Source: Paramoeba atlantica (Eukaryota > Discosea). From it: a stretch of DNA of 64,000 nucleotides. Within the stretch, counting starts at the first letter, position 1; the number at the start of each line of letters is the position of its first letter. Shown here in pieces: positions 28,858 to 40,188 of this stretch. Made by a program: the position numbers and the translations under genes. Below the pieces are notes generated by a model. The model made no database searches. It saw only the letters and a program-made list of their open reading frames with translations, and was not told the origin of the DNA. The stretch covers positions 1-64,000 of the forward strand of contig CDRNVI010000049.1 in assembly GCA_977017575.1 (NCBI GenBank), written 5' to 3'.

Positions 28858-30387
28858 TTATTTATGATTCTGATAACAATAATAATAAAAAGAAGCAATC
28901 CAGGCCCAGTCCATTCGCGCGTTCCGGACCGGCTCTTTCGACCTCTCCACGGCCTGACTTGTGAACCCTTCGCTTGCTATATGGGAGGGCGCAGGCGCGG
29001 GCCTGTGTCGACAGCAACACGGCCGCGAAACAGGATGGATTTTTTTATCCCCCGTAATACCAAAGAAGTTTGTGGCCTTGGGAACCTTCGATAGGACCCA
29101 TCCCTCTTCAACTGCTTCCGTGGCGCCAATATACGCCCCCAGAAGTTTAACGCCCCCCGGAGCATGTTGCATCCTGCTCCCCGAGAAGACCGAGTACAAG
29201 TCCGGGTGGCGGGTAGCCACCATGCACTTGGCCGTATTGAGCTTTAGGCCCAAAAACTTGATCTCCTCTTCCAAGGAGTCAAAGGCATTTACGCACACCC
29301 CGGGCTCCGCGGCTATGGTTTTATCATCCAGATATGCCCATAGTTTTAGACAGCCAGAGTATTTTGCCGCCACGGTCGAGATGGCGCCCTGTATCCCTAA
29401 GGCAAAAAGGATGGGCGCCATCGGGTCCCCTTGTTTCACCCCCCGGGAGCTAGGGATGGCAATCCCCTCCCGCAGGTGGAGCTTGCTAGGGGTCCCGTAC
29501 CCGAAAAGGGAAATGCCGATCATAGGGGAAAGGTTCGGATACCTTTTCAAGGCTCGGAAAATGGCCGCGCGGGAAATGCTGTTAAAGGCATTTTCCACTT
29601 CGACCGCCGCGGTCACCTCATCGGGTCTGTCGCGGAAGTGATCTCTCACTACGACGTGCTCGCATCCTTGAGTGTATTGGGCTCCGAATTGGAGGCCCTG
29701 AAACACAGCAGGGAGGTGGTCTCTGACCTGTTCGAGGGCTAGTAGACCCGCGAGCTTCAAGATGCCCCCCCTCATGGCAATGGGCCTGTACGAGGAGTGG
29801 TGTCCCACTGGGGCCCCAGGCTTGTTAAAGAGCTTGAGGTTGGCTCCCGTGAGAAAATCCCTCATCGTGGGAGGGAGGGGGTTGGTGGGGATCCCTTGGA
29901 TGATCCAAGTGACCACGTCCCTCGGGTCATCCTCCTGTAGGATGGGGACCAGGAGTTCCTTGGTCCATCCGGACGAGCCTGGCGCTCTAAGCGGCGCAAG
30001 GCTAGTAGCCTTTCGGACAACGTCTGCCGCCGACGGGAGGGGTCCATGACTTTCCTTGTCATAGACGAACTTGGGGGTGTTATAAGGACCTCCCGTAGGG
30101 TGGAGGCGTTCCACCTGTTCCCCCGCTGTAGCCGGGTTTGCCGACGGATCGAGGGGGCTTCCAAGATTTTAGCCGCCTTCGAGAAAGCCCCCGCCCGGAT
30201 CAGCTCAGTGACTCGTTTGATAACAGAACGGGGGAAACTGTTGGTGAGGAGGGGAGTAGAAGCGATGGTTTCTGACCTCTCTAGGTTAGCCCGTTTCCGT
30301 AACTCCCTCGCCAACTGCCTCTGGGACAGCTTGTCCTCGGGGAAAAACAGGAACCGTTTAACCCCGAGGGGGGTTACAATTTTGTAA
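28858..30387 (-). mobile_element. Non-LTR reverse transcriptase, truncated LINE
   Basis: Read on the - strand. An N-terminal helical part (SVIKRVTELIRAGAFSKAAK, from about 30350) is in a different frame from the main 418-codon RT ORF (30114 to 28858), so one frameshift lies near 30115. RT blocks: APGSSGWTKELL, HSSYRPIAMRGGILKLAG, VEVENAFNSISRAA (motif A), GVKQGDPMAPILFALG, and AYLDDKTIAAE (motif C as YLDD). In motif A the catalytic Asp position is Glu (VEVENAF where families have LDFxNAF), which would disable it. No endonuclease is visible. Confidence 0.8.
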
Positions 30388-31068
30388 TTGTATACTGTAA
30401 TTTGACTACGAAAAAAATACGTATTTTAATAGTAAATTTTTTGTTTCGTAACTATTTTTTCGGGCTCATTTTGGAATGAAACACGACTTTCCCCCCGATT
30501 AAAACGTTTACATCGATGACATCTACGGGAATCCTGCCTCGGACACTTCTGAACGTCTTCGTAAGGGGGTGCGCCACCAGATGAAGGAAACCTTTTTGAT
30601 ACCACTAACTCGTAAGGAAATAGTGGATATCAAGTTTTCGGGACTGAGCGCGGCCGAAAATGGCTGAGAAAATGGCTAAGACAAGCACAAACTGCTCCAC
30701 TAGAATCAGCATAGCAAAGAATTTCTGAAGTCGGCATTCGGACTTCTGTGGAACAGTGAGCGCGTCGACTGGCGTATTCGGCCTCGGCAACTTTATTTAA
30801 CTTCGTTGACACTCATTGATGTCGATCACCCTAATGTACAAGAATGGACATCTCGCGAGGATTGTTTCTGCAAGTTTCATAAGGGGAATGCGAACGACTC
30901 TCTCTCTCTCTATTAAGAACTACAGAACTCAGGTAACACAAGAGCTTCAAATCAAAGGAATTGAATCTGTTGGAAAGTGTTCATCGAAGTGTAAAGAACC
31001 CCCTAAGACGTATGTAAAATTGAGTAAAAATCAAATTACTTACTTACTTCTTTCAATAAATGCTTACA
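30388..31068. other. Gap with no supported gene
   Basis: 681 bases between two mobile elements. Nothing recognisable; a (TCTC)n run at 30899-30912 and TTAC repeats near 31038-31050. Confidence 0.3.
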
Positions 31069-32100
31069 TCAATACTTTGTGTAACCGCCCTTGGCCGTGA
31101 TTACCGCTTGCATACATCGCGGCATGCTTTCGACCAGAGTACGGCAGTATGCGGGGGATATGGTCTCCCACATTTCCCTGGAACGGTCCACAAGCTCCCC
31201 GATATTCGCCGGTGGCGGTTCAACTTCACCCAGCTTTGCCTTCTGTTGGCCCCAAAGATTCTCAATGGGGTTTAAATCCGGTGACTGCGGCGGCCATCCA
31301 GACAGAACTTGAACTCCCACGCTGGCGAAATGCTCCTTTGCAATCTTGCTGGTCTGTTTTGGGTCATCATCCTGCTGGAAGATAATTTTGCCCATGTTGT
31401 CACCCAGTTTTCGAAGTGAGGCGGGAAGGTTCTCCGCTAGTATGTCCTTGTACTGGGAGGCGTCCGTATTACCTTGAACGATTTGAATGGTTCCAATACC
31501 ATCTTTGGACATACACCCCCACGCCATTATGCTCCCCCCACCGTGCTTTAGAGTTCCTATGACGGTTCGGGCACTAGGTTCACCAAGCCTCTTCTACACC
31601 CAGTGAATACCATCAGATCCGAAACGGTTGATTTTGGTTTCGTCGGAAAAATACAATGAAAACCACTCTTCCTTCCAATTATTGTGGTCGAGGGCAAATT
31701 TTAAATGCATAGCACGGTGTCTATCGCTCAGGAAGGGTTTTCGCTGACGCTTCCGACCCCCCAGACCATCAGAGCGCAAGATATTACGAATGGTTTCTGG
31801 CGAAACATTGCCGATGCCTTCACGGCAGAAACGATTCCGCACTCCCACAGGAGTCCTTTCCGCCCCGCTCTCAATTAGACGCTGAGAGCGCCTTATCGAG
31901 ATCTCAGAGAGCTTTCTACGGCGACCTCCCTTGATTGGACGCGGCGTCACGTTCATCGACCTTATTGTGCTCACTGCACCTCCCTTTCGGGATATTTTTC
32001 TATGTGAGTCACCATTGTCTATTATTTCATTGACTTGTTTTAGCTTTGAATTCGACAAACGTAGTGGTATGTGGATAATACAAAAATATATTGGTTTGGT
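31069..32100 (-). mobile_element. Tc1/mariner transposase, nearly full length, one in-frame stop
   Basis: Two same-frame open parts joined across a single TAG at about 31594. Blocks in order: DNA-binding helices (VSPETIRNILRSDGLGGRK), LYFSDETKINRFGSDG (first Asp), MAWGCMSKDG, IIFQQDDDPKQTSK (second Asp), and PPQSPDLNPIENLWGQQ (Glu) giving a DD34E Tc1-type core, ending GGYTKY. The N-terminal helix-turn-helix is degraded and no ATG fits it. Inverted ends were not located. Only one nonsense change suggests fairly recent loss. Confidence 0.9.
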
Positions 32101-32569
32101 GGCAATTCTTTTCTTATCTCTCAGTAAATATTTTTTACCATTTTTTTTATTGGTTTCTATCGTTTTGTACCCAAGGTTTGTCAATGCCACCCCGGTTGTC
32201 GAGGTCCTGTCATGGTAAGTACTTGCCAAGGTCCTGACGAATATGAAGATTATTGACCGATTGTGGTATAATAAATTTGGCTTACTATTCAGAGGGTTGA
32301 AACAGGTGGGTGCGTCTGGGTGCGTCCGGGTGCGGCTGAGTTAGGGGAGGGGTGAATATTTTTATGTATTTTTCCTCTTTTATTTTTCTCAATACCTAGA
32401 TATTGGCAAACTCATAATTTGTTATATATTTTTTATAGGGACGTACATAATTTATATTGGTACATTTCATATTTTATCATCTCTTTTATCTTTTTTCGAA
32501 TCCCGTTTTATAACGATACTTTTCTCAAACATATTCCCTATGGACGATTTGCCCCCCAAGGTTAGTTAG

Positions 32570-33505
32570 GTAGAAGCGTGTTCCTACGGACATGCAGACT
32601 CGGAAAAATTTGATCGATTAAGAAATTGGGTGCAACACACCTTAAAGAAGGTACTCCACATTCCTTTGAAAAGAGCTGAGAGAGGTTTGGAGTATCTCAA
32701 GATGACTCAGGAAGAACGAAACAGTGCCCAATTTGCCCCTGACAGACTTCCCCCTCAAGAAATCATGGATCGCCTCGAGGACGATATAATTTCGAGGGCC
32801 GTGACATGGTTAAACAACCGTCATCATCAGCTTACCGCTTCTTCAGTTCCCAGTATTCACAACACTTTGTGTGGTGTTACACTGGACGAAGAAATCCTTC
32901 TCGAGGGTATCATTCTCATTGCAAAACATCGCCAGGTAGGCTTGTTCTTTTCCGACGCCAAATGCAACGTGCTAAATGGTGCCCGAGAGGAAGAGATGCC
33001 AAGTTATTGGCGGTGGAAACACGGGGGTCAATGGTCACTCCCCTCCATCGAGCTCCCCACAGATGTACTCTCGCAAAACCTAGGTGCCTTCCTGGCGAAA
33101 GCCTATCCAGGGTTGTATGAGCCATCCCGCAAAGGCCAAGAGACCATTGCAGAATGGTTTCGAACTCTTTGGCGAGGGTGTCGTGGAGAGACCGTTGCGG
33201 CGTCGAAAAGACATCGAGAACAAAATCGACTTCTACGCGGCGCGGTTTCTGTAAGTCAGACCGAGGCAGCAAAGGCGCTCGCTGAAGTAGAAAAATTGCA
33301 AGCGGTGACTAGCCGTCTTGAAGCCAAGGTTGAAAGATTAACTGAGGCTCAACTTTCTCATCGTCGCGAGACAGACGACATGAGAGCCCAGATCGCATTA
33401 CTGAAAGAAGCAGTAATTGCGAAATCCCGGATCGCAGAAAGCAAAGAGTCTAAAACCAAGACGACAGTAAAGAGTAAGTTGTATGATCAGTCGGGTTTAC
33501 GATAA
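32570..33505 (+). CDS. ORF1 of the Harbinger-like element, coiled coil
   Basis: The frame is open from 32570; the first in-frame ATG (32540, MDDLPPK) lies just before a TAG at 32567, so the true start is unclear, or a short intron is present (the stop sits in GTTAGTTAG). About 300 residues follow: a helical N terminus, a W-rich middle (YWRWKHGGQW), and a heptad coiled coil from about residue 210 (EKLQAVTSRLEAKVERL). Not a recognisable Myb/trihelix protein, although its position suggests the DNA-binding accessory role. Confidence 0.55.
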   Translation, partial: VEACSYGHADSEKFDRLRNWVQHTLKKVLHIPLKRAERGLEYLKMTQEERNSAQFAPDRLPPQEIMDRLEDDIISRAVTWLNNRHHQLTASSVPSIHNTLCGVTLDEEILLEGIILIAKHRQVGLFFSDAKCNVLNGAREEEMPSYWRWKHGGQWSLPSIELPTDVLSQNLGAFLAKAYPGLYEPSRKGQETIAEWFRTLWRGCRGETVAASKRHREQNRLLRGAVSVSQTEAAKALAEVEKLQAVTSRLEAKVERLTEAQLSHRRETDDMRAQIALLKEAVIAKSRIAESKESKTKTTVKSKLYDQSGLR

Positions 33506-33707
33506 CCCGATTGTTTCTTTATTAAATAAAGAAAATTTGGATGAAGTAGTGAGTTTGGATTTGGAAGTCTGAAGTAGTAAGAATATTGAAACCAAAGTAC
33601 AGAATATGAAACGCTAGTTACTGTCAGTAAAGCAGAAAATATTGAGCAGAAATCACTAAACTTTTGAATGACAACAGACTTACTTTTCTCATTTTCAACT
33701 TCTCGAT

Positions 33708-34820
33708 ATGATACTTCTTCCCTGGAAAGACGTGTCACACGCTTTTACCGGGTATTGTTCTGATGTAGTTGTAGAGCTGAGCATATCTTTAAAAAGCCCC
33801 ACGCTTGACGTGTTCTGCGCTCTGGCAATGCTTCATTTGAATCTGACCCATGAAAAAGCAGCGGCTGTTCTCATTCCTTATGTGGGGGGCCATTATTCAG
33901 CACCCCATATATGGAAAAAAATTATTCAGCCGGCCTTGAAGCTTTCTGATGAGGCTGGCAATCTGGCCGACACAGAGAAGATTTTCTATCCGAGAAAAAG
34001 CATTTTGCATGGTGTTAAGTATACTGGACGGCGTCCCCATGTACAGCCGTGGGCCCAGTGAATTATATAACGCGAAAAAGGCCGCGAAGTATTGGACATT
34101 TCAAGTTCTTCTCATGATGGACGGTTGCCCTTTGGCAACCTGGGAGTGGACTTTTCGAGGGTCGGATTCATGGCAGCGAGTGCTTAGCCCAATCTGGCAT
34201 ACCTAGTTTCATGCATCGCCGTGATGAAATGATGATAGCAGACAAGGCATATATCGATAACCGTCAATGCTTTTGCCAAGAAGTTGGTCCTGCAATTGAC
34301 GAAACATTTGATATGGAGTTTCGCCGGATAAGAAACCGTGTAGAAAGGTTTTTTACCCATATGGATCAGCACAAGTTGCTGCACTATAATCAGCATCGGA
34401 AAGATTTTGCAAGATCTGCTTTCGGGTTGCTCTGGAATGCAGAGTGTACGCACTGGAAAGTTCACCAGGTAACACTGTACGACTCCGTAGAATATTTAGA
34501 TTCCACGCATTCTGTCGTTAGAGAATGGGCTTCTCGAGACTTTTGCTCTTGTCATTTTCAGAAAGGTGACAAAAAAGATAAAGATGCTATACGAGAGTAC
34601 CGAGAAGAGGTAAAACAAGATTTACAGCGCACTGGTGTCACAAAAAATTGGAAAAAGCCCTGCTCACGGACGCAAAGGAAGTAAGACGTACACGAAGTTG
34701 ACGCAGGCAGAGATGCGTCAGAAGCGAGCTGAGGAGAGCGCATTGAAGCAAATGAAGTCAAAGCAGAGAAAGAAGGATCTTGCGCGGGAAAAAAAGGACA
34801 ACGCCAAATTATTTTCTTAA
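33708..34820 (+). CDS. IS5/Harbinger-like DDE transposase, frameshifted
   Basis: Three overlapping open stretches (33708-34061, 33949-34206, 34211-34684) plus a basic tail. Order of blocks: a helix-turn-helix-like part (LTHEKAAAVLIPYVGG), SILDGVPMYSRGPSELYNAK (first Asp), MMDGCPLATWEWTFRGSDSW, ADKAYIDN (second Asp), and RRIRNRVERFFTHMDQHKLL (Glu), matching DDE_Tnp_4-type order. The tail is Lys/Glu-rich (34700-34810). Two frame changes make it inactive as read. Confidence 0.75.
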
Positions 34821-35400
34821 ATTTTATATGTCAATGTAAGGATATAAGGGATATACATGTATTCATTCTGTGAAAGGTTTTTAGTCTGCACAGTTCGCAC
34901 TTTCTTTTGGGTTGCATTCTGCAAAAAAGACGCGTATGGTGAAGCACACGTACAAATTGACTGAAAAAAAAAGTCATCCCTCTCGGGGAGTATTACCCCG
35001 AACGCGTTCCTTCTGGATCTCCCAAATTTCGCTAAGTCTTTGCCGTTGAAGATGCACTGGGTGCGGGTGGATGCGGCTGGGTGCGGGTGGGTGCGGCTGG
35101 GGATGTTTCAACCCTCTCATATTATGAATAATAATAAGCAGTTATGACATAACTGCGAGAGTTTGAAATCAAGGCCTTTAAGTCATTTAATATGTAGAAT
35201 TTGATGTTTGTTTTAGAATTTCTAAGGGTAACCTCAGCCCACGTTTTCTTTAATCAAAATTAGCCGAAGGTAAGAGACCACCTAGGCATTACTGACATTT
35301 TTACCTGTACTGTAGACATACCTAAATTTTTATCACTGTTTGACTTTCTGCACTGAATTTTCCTTATACGTAAGAAAAAACTCTTGAAACACGAGACTCA

Positions 35401-36994
35401 CTATACTAGGGAAAACATTCGGATATTCCAGGAACCTTTATGCCTATTTCCGCGGGTAGGCAGACTTTCCTTGTCCTGCGGCGTTGTAGCGCGGCTTAAT
35501 TGGGAGGACTTTTTCTTTTTCGCTGGAAGAGAGCCCGGACCACACTTCTTCATTTGACCGAGTGCACTGTCGCACACCATGGCCTTTCCGGCCGCAGTGT
35601 CGACATCCCATCGCCGGTGCATTCGGATAGTACCAAACCGGCTTAAAATTGCTAAAACTTGAGCGCGATCTTTCGAACTTGAAGCGTTTCTTCGAGGACT
35701 CGTCGTGCGTCCATCGACGTTTCTCAACCGTCCGGCCTAGTTCATTCATAGCTTTCTTGTTACCAGCTAGGATCGAGACGATGGCCTTGTCCGATAATGA
35801 GGCTTCATCATACAGAAGTAGATCCTCGATTTCGCTGGTCGTAATATCGACTTCCTTAGATGCTGTCAGACGGTGATAACACAGCACCGACGCGAGCTTG
35901 CACAACAAACCCCAATACATGAGGCGGACAGAGTCCACTTCTATGTCGGGGAGGGCGGCTTGTGTGTGGGGGGGAGAGCGGACATCGTTGTTCCACATAG
36001 AACTTTGCGAACAAATCAACAATCCCGCCCGTACGCCACGTGTTACAAATACAGTACATACAAGTGGAAAAAGCATTGGCGTCGCGAAGTGGCACCAAAC
36101 GGTTTTTGCTTGCTATACTAGTAGTATAGTGAATTACTACATGTTGGTTACTGATTACTACACGGAATACTGATTACTACGTCGATTACTACATGCGCCT
36201 TTTGAGAGTGTGGAGCAGCAGTTTCCGACATGATTGAGGCAGGTAAAAGAAGGACTGATGCGACCGGTGTCATCAACTATGTAGGTTGTTGAGATTTAGG
36301 AAAAACTTCTAAACATACATGTACGTATGATTATCACACCAGAGGACGTTATTATGATTATCACTGTACATGAATTCGCATTCGGTGACTACAGGGACAA
36401 TAAAGAAGTAGTGGTGAACAGCTTCATAAATAGTGGGTAACAATCCCCTTCCTCTTGACTGCCACCAGCTTCAGGCCGTCTGATGTTTGGCTGGATCGCG
36501 GTCAAAACCTTTGCCGGACGAATACTTAGACCAAACGTTGGCAGTAATTACAAGCACTGGTGTCCCGCTTTTGAAGAGATCGTTGGCCTCGTCAACTCCA
36601 ATGATCTTACCGGCCTCTTCGAACCATCAGTACGTACATGCTCTCGAACCATCAGTACGTACATGGGTGAAAAACTCATCACTCCCTTCCAGAAGAACAT
36701 GAACCACTTTTGTTGCAGTCTGTCTAGGTGTTTTCGAAGATCTGCACCTAACGCTGCGGGACAACCTTCACGATCTGCCTCTCTGAGCAAAAGTTTAGTA
36801 GCCCAGTAGGGAATCAGCGCCGTAGGATTGTCTCGAACGTCAGAAAGCTCCTTCAGCATGTCTTTTTGGATGAAACTGGACGACAAGGGATGGTAATTGA
36901 AAACTGTATAGGTCCCCAAAAGAGATGTCATTGGAGAGTCATTAGTAGCTCCAGCGACTGCTGGTGATCGTCTGCGGTTGTCGGCGATTGGCAA
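35401..36994 (-). mobile_element. Gag-like zinc-knuckle fossil, possible retrotransposon remnant
   Basis: Open stretches on the - strand, including one with a CCHC knuckle CRHCGRKGHGVRQC near 35590-35640 and an upstream helical region near 36550-36990. The knuckle plus basic surroundings are typical of Gag-like proteins of LTR-type or related retroelements. No terminal repeats, protease or polymerase seen here. It looks broken; age cannot be judged. It could instead be a host zinc-knuckle gene remnant. Confidence 0.4.
36123..36192 (+). repeat. Short GATTACTAC tandem-like repeats
   Basis: Four to five copies of (G)ATTACTAC(AT/GT) within 70 bases. Confidence 0.6.
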
Positions 36995-37324
36995 TGACTT
37001 TCAGCGCCCTCCTGAGACTGCCCAAATGCTCCTCAATGTTAACAACATTCGATTTTTTATTGCAACTCGTATAATGTTAACATTGGGGAGTAAAAGTTCG
37101 ATTATTGTCAACATTCGATCATTGTTAACAAAAAAGGTTCGAAAAACTTGTTAACAGTAAACGAGCCCCGCCTTTAACTTGAACACATTACCAGTCGCTG
37201 TACGATACCTTATACATGTATAGTTTACGATAACTTTAGTCGTGGTAACTTCCCTCCGCCTGTGTTGAAATTTCAGCAAATGTGCCAGGTCTTTCTTTAA
37301 TTCTTGTCTTCTGTATAGTTTCTA

Positions 37325-37864
37325 ATGCTTCACACCCTGGCGTCCTCGAGGTTTCACACAAGGAAGTGTGGAATACTGAGTTGTGAAAGAATTTTTTCGG
37401 TGGATGTTATAAGGCCTACGACCCGTACATGTGGCACGTGGTCATATTCTCAGACACGGAGATGCTCGTCTCAATCGGCTTCTCTGCGTAGTACACTGCA
37501 CGAAAGTGCATCTGGAACGAAGCAGTTGCAATCCCCACATTCTAACACCGCTTCGAATGCCTCAGCGTGTCACGCCCAGCGTTTCCCAATGGAAAGGTCT
37601 TCTTTCGTTTATGAGGGGGCGGAGAAAGGAACTGATATTGGAGCTCGGAATGAGGCAGCATATATTCCGTACAAATCGTTTGTTCCATCCATTTTTAGTT
37701 GGAAACGTCGCATTGGCATGCCCTCGTACAACAATATAATGACCACTATAATAGTGGAACTAGGGATTATTTTTACAACTGTTACAGCCGTATCCATACT
37801 ACTGTGGAGTGCATGGGTCCAAAGAAAATACGAAGTTGTTCGTCCTACTCGAGCAGCATCCTAA
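37325..37864 (+). CDS. Hypothetical protein with C-terminal membrane anchor
   Basis: 179 residues from ATG 37325. The N-terminal 80 residues are Ser/Thr/Arg-rich with few acids, as in an organelle presequence. A single hydrophobic helix (IIVELGIIFTTVTAVSILLW) lies 20 residues before the end, followed by the basic tail RKYEVVRPTRAAS. This fits a single-span organellar inner-membrane or tail-anchored protein. Family not recognised. Gap 36995-37324 upstream and 37865-38436 downstream hold nothing supported. Confidence 0.5.
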   Translation: MLHTLASSRFHTRKCGILSCERIFSVDVIRPTTRTCGTWSYSQTRRCSSQSASLRSTLHESASGTKQLQSPHSNTASNASACHAQRFPMERSSFVYEGAEKGTDIGARNEAAYIPYKSFVPSIFSWKRRIGMPSYNNIMTTIIVELGIIFTTVTAVSILLWSAWVQRKYEVVRPTRAAS

Positions 37865-38436
37865 GGTTACAAAGCAAATAACCAAGATGGGGACAAATGT
37901 AACCCTCTGCTTCTTTATCGGCCTACTAGCCCTTTAGGCTGTTTGTGACCTTCTTGTTATGTCTACGTTTATTTATTCAACAGTTTTTAATTTTTTAATT
38001 TCAAATCGCCAAATTTGTAGGTGTTACCAGGTTTGTCTTGTTAAAGCATATAAAATTTATCATTTTTTTCTCATATTCGTTTCTCCCTGCACTAATTTAA
38101 GCCTGTATTAAAGTCGCAAAAACATACAAGCAAGTATTATTACGTAGGATTGATGGAGGTTGTCTGCGTACTGTTATTATGTTTTATTAATATACCGAAA
38201 TGTGTACTAAATAGAGCGTCAGGGAAGAAGGGACACTTTTGCAGCATCTATGTTTCTTTTTGATTTTGAAAAAATCTAAAATATTTTTAAAATATTCGAT
38301 GTTTTTTACATTTATTTTACCCTGAAGCGCATATTTCTCGAAGAGGAAGACGAGTTTAAACGGGGGGTATTAATATAATGTTATGATTCTATACCTCATA
38401 GTCTCATAGCCTTTTGCAACTTTACTATCAGCTGAC

Positions 38437-40014
38437 ATGAAGCATGACGTTTGGCAACCTTCCCTTAATGTAGAAAGTATTCCCAAAAAAGCCAAGTGGT
38501 CAGAGGGACCGCTGATTCGGGGGGGTGTTGCGTATAGTGATCTGCTCGACACCTACGACTTCCGTAAGGTCTACGGCGCTAAGAGCACCGATTATTTTGG
38601 AAATATTATTAACTACGTAACATCAAGAGCTTTTCGTTCCCAAGACGATATGAGCACCGTAGCACCCTATCCGAAATATGCGTCACATTTATTCCCCACA
38701 TCGAAAACTATAGAAAACCCTTTGAGCGCTATATGTACCCAGTGGACAAATACAGTCTATAATCATGACTATAGACGTACAGATCCTGCGATAAGTGAAC
38801 CTCGCACAAAGGGTTACTTTAGCAATATGATTTGGGTAAACGAAGGGCGTCGACTGATAGCATCTACCTCCACCGGAGAGTTTGCTTTATGGAATGGCCA
38901 TAGCTATACAATAGAGGGAAGAACACTTTCTCACGAAGAAGCCCCATGTCGTTCTCTTGCTTACGCACCAATTAATGAGATCTTATTTAGTGCCGACGAT
39001 TTAGGCGTTTTAAAAATTTGGAAATTGGACTTGAAATGTATTGCAAAGCTTCAGGCGCATTCTGGTTGCGGTTGTATGATTCGTGAGATCACTGTTTCTC
39101 CCTCGGAGATGAAATTCTTATCTGCAGGAAAGGATGGTACTGTTCGCGTGTGGGATACGGAGACGCAAACAATGATGAACAAATTTCAAGGGCATGGCAG
39201 TGACGTGACATCGTGCTCTTGGCATTCGGATATGGCTTTAATTGCAACAGCAAGTTTAGACAATAACATTCGTCTATGGGATCCAAGAACACCTCGATCC
39301 GAATTGGCCATTATGCAGGGACATATGAGTGGTGTGGGCCGAGTGCGATTTAATCCAACATGCAAACATTGGTTGCTCTCGGCAAGTAAGGATAACACGA
39401 TCCGATTGTGGGATATACGAAAGCTTGATACTGTTTCATTATTTCGTGGACATACGAAGGAGCCTACGGGCATTGAGTGGCATCCTCACCATAGCACACT
39501 TTTCACATCCGCCGGATTGGATGGTATTTTAGCGTTTTTTATTGTGAACTACGGGGGCGCTACTTTATGCTACAAAGGTCGTGACGTACACAATCGCTGG
39601 ATGGCAGCAATAAATCGCGCCCATGGGACATTTAGATCTTTGCCTACAGGGATTCAGAACGTAACATGGCATCCCTTGGGTCACGTAGTAGCGACCTGTT
39701 CATTCGACGGTCGACTTTGGACAAGAAACAAAGTTGGTTCCGAAATTGAGGTGAATTACAGCGAGAGTGAAGATTCTGCATACGACGTCATCACGACGCG
39801 ACGAGAAACGCAAAGACATGACCCAGATGACACCAAACCGCAAACTTGTTTCTATCATGACTCCAAGACGCTAGCCCCGGAAAGCTCCCAATGGGCGATC
39901 ACCCAAAATCACGGTACTTTAAATGAAAAATCGTACCTCGACGATGAGTATGATGCTCCTTCAACACGCAGTGACAATGAAGATGCCATTAACGCGACAT
40001 TTACATTAGAATAG
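38437..40014 (+). CDS. WDR33: WD40 polyadenylation factor, WDR33 / PFS2 / FY family
   Basis: 525 residues from ATG 38437. WDR33/Pfs2 is the WD40 subunit of CPSF/CPF; with CPSF30 it reads the AAUAAA signal during mRNA 3'-end formation in the nucleus. The N-terminal block RKVYGAKSTDYFGNIINYVTSRAF corresponds to the family's conserved pre-WD segment. Repeats follow in the expected order: SNMIWVNEGRRLIASTSTGE, then APCRSLAYAPINE, IREITVSPSEMKFLSAGKDG, SCSWHSDMALIATASLDNNI, VRFNPTCKHWLLSASKDNTI, IEWHPHHSTLFTSAGLDG and NVTWHPLGHVVATCSFDG. The C terminus is short and acidic, lacking the long Pro/Gly-rich tail of animal WDR33. The ATG is 5 bases after TTTACTATCAG. Confidence 0.9.
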   Translation: MKHDVWQPSLNVESIPKKAKWSEGPLIRGGVAYSDLLDTYDFRKVYGAKSTDYFGNIINYVTSRAFRSQDDMSTVAPYPKYASHLFPTSKTIENPLSAICTQWTNTVYNHDYRRTDPAISEPRTKGYFSNMIWVNEGRRLIASTSTGEFALWNGHSYTIEGRTLSHEEAPCRSLAYAPINEILFSADDLGVLKIWKLDLKCIAKLQAHSGCGCMIREITVSPSEMKFLSAGKDGTVRVWDTETQTMMNKFQGHGSDVTSCSWHSDMALIATASLDNNIRLWDPRTPRSELAIMQGHMSGVGRVRFNPTCKHWLLSASKDNTIRLWDIRKLDTVSLFRGHTKEPTGIEWHPHHSTLFTSAGLDGILAFFIVNYGGATLCYKGRDVHNRWMAAINRAHGTFRSLPTGIQNVTWHPLGHVVATCSFDGRLWTRNKVGSEIEVNYSESEDSAYDVITTRRETQRHDPDDTKPQTCFYHDSKTLAPESSQWAITQNHGTLNEKSYLDDEYDAPSTRSDNEDAINATFTLE

Positions 40015-40188
40015 TTTAAATTATGCAAATCGTATGATACATTGTAAAAATCCTTTATATGGACGTTGGGTATCGAGATTTCTCCTTCCTCCGATTCATC
40101 GCAACAGAAGCGCACCACTAATTTGGGAACAGATTTCATGTTTATTAGTTTGTGCATTGATTTCCCTTATTTTATATTTTCTTCGCAC

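Larger units (their letters stand above)
32292..35116 (+). mobile_element. Two-gene IS5/Harbinger-like DNA transposon with TCA target duplication
   Basis: The element is bounded by a 12-13-base inverted repeat, GAGGGTTGAAACA at 32292 and its complement ending at 35116, with TCA on both sides (32289-32291 and 35117-35119). Inside each end are G-rich tandem words (GGGTGCGTCTGGGTGCG at 32310; GGGTGCGGGTGGATGCGG at 35058). It is 2825 bp and carries a coiled-coil ORF and a DDE transposase gene in the same orientation, as expected for the PIF/Harbinger type with its DNA-binding partner. The transposase gene is broken by two frame changes. Confidence 0.85.
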
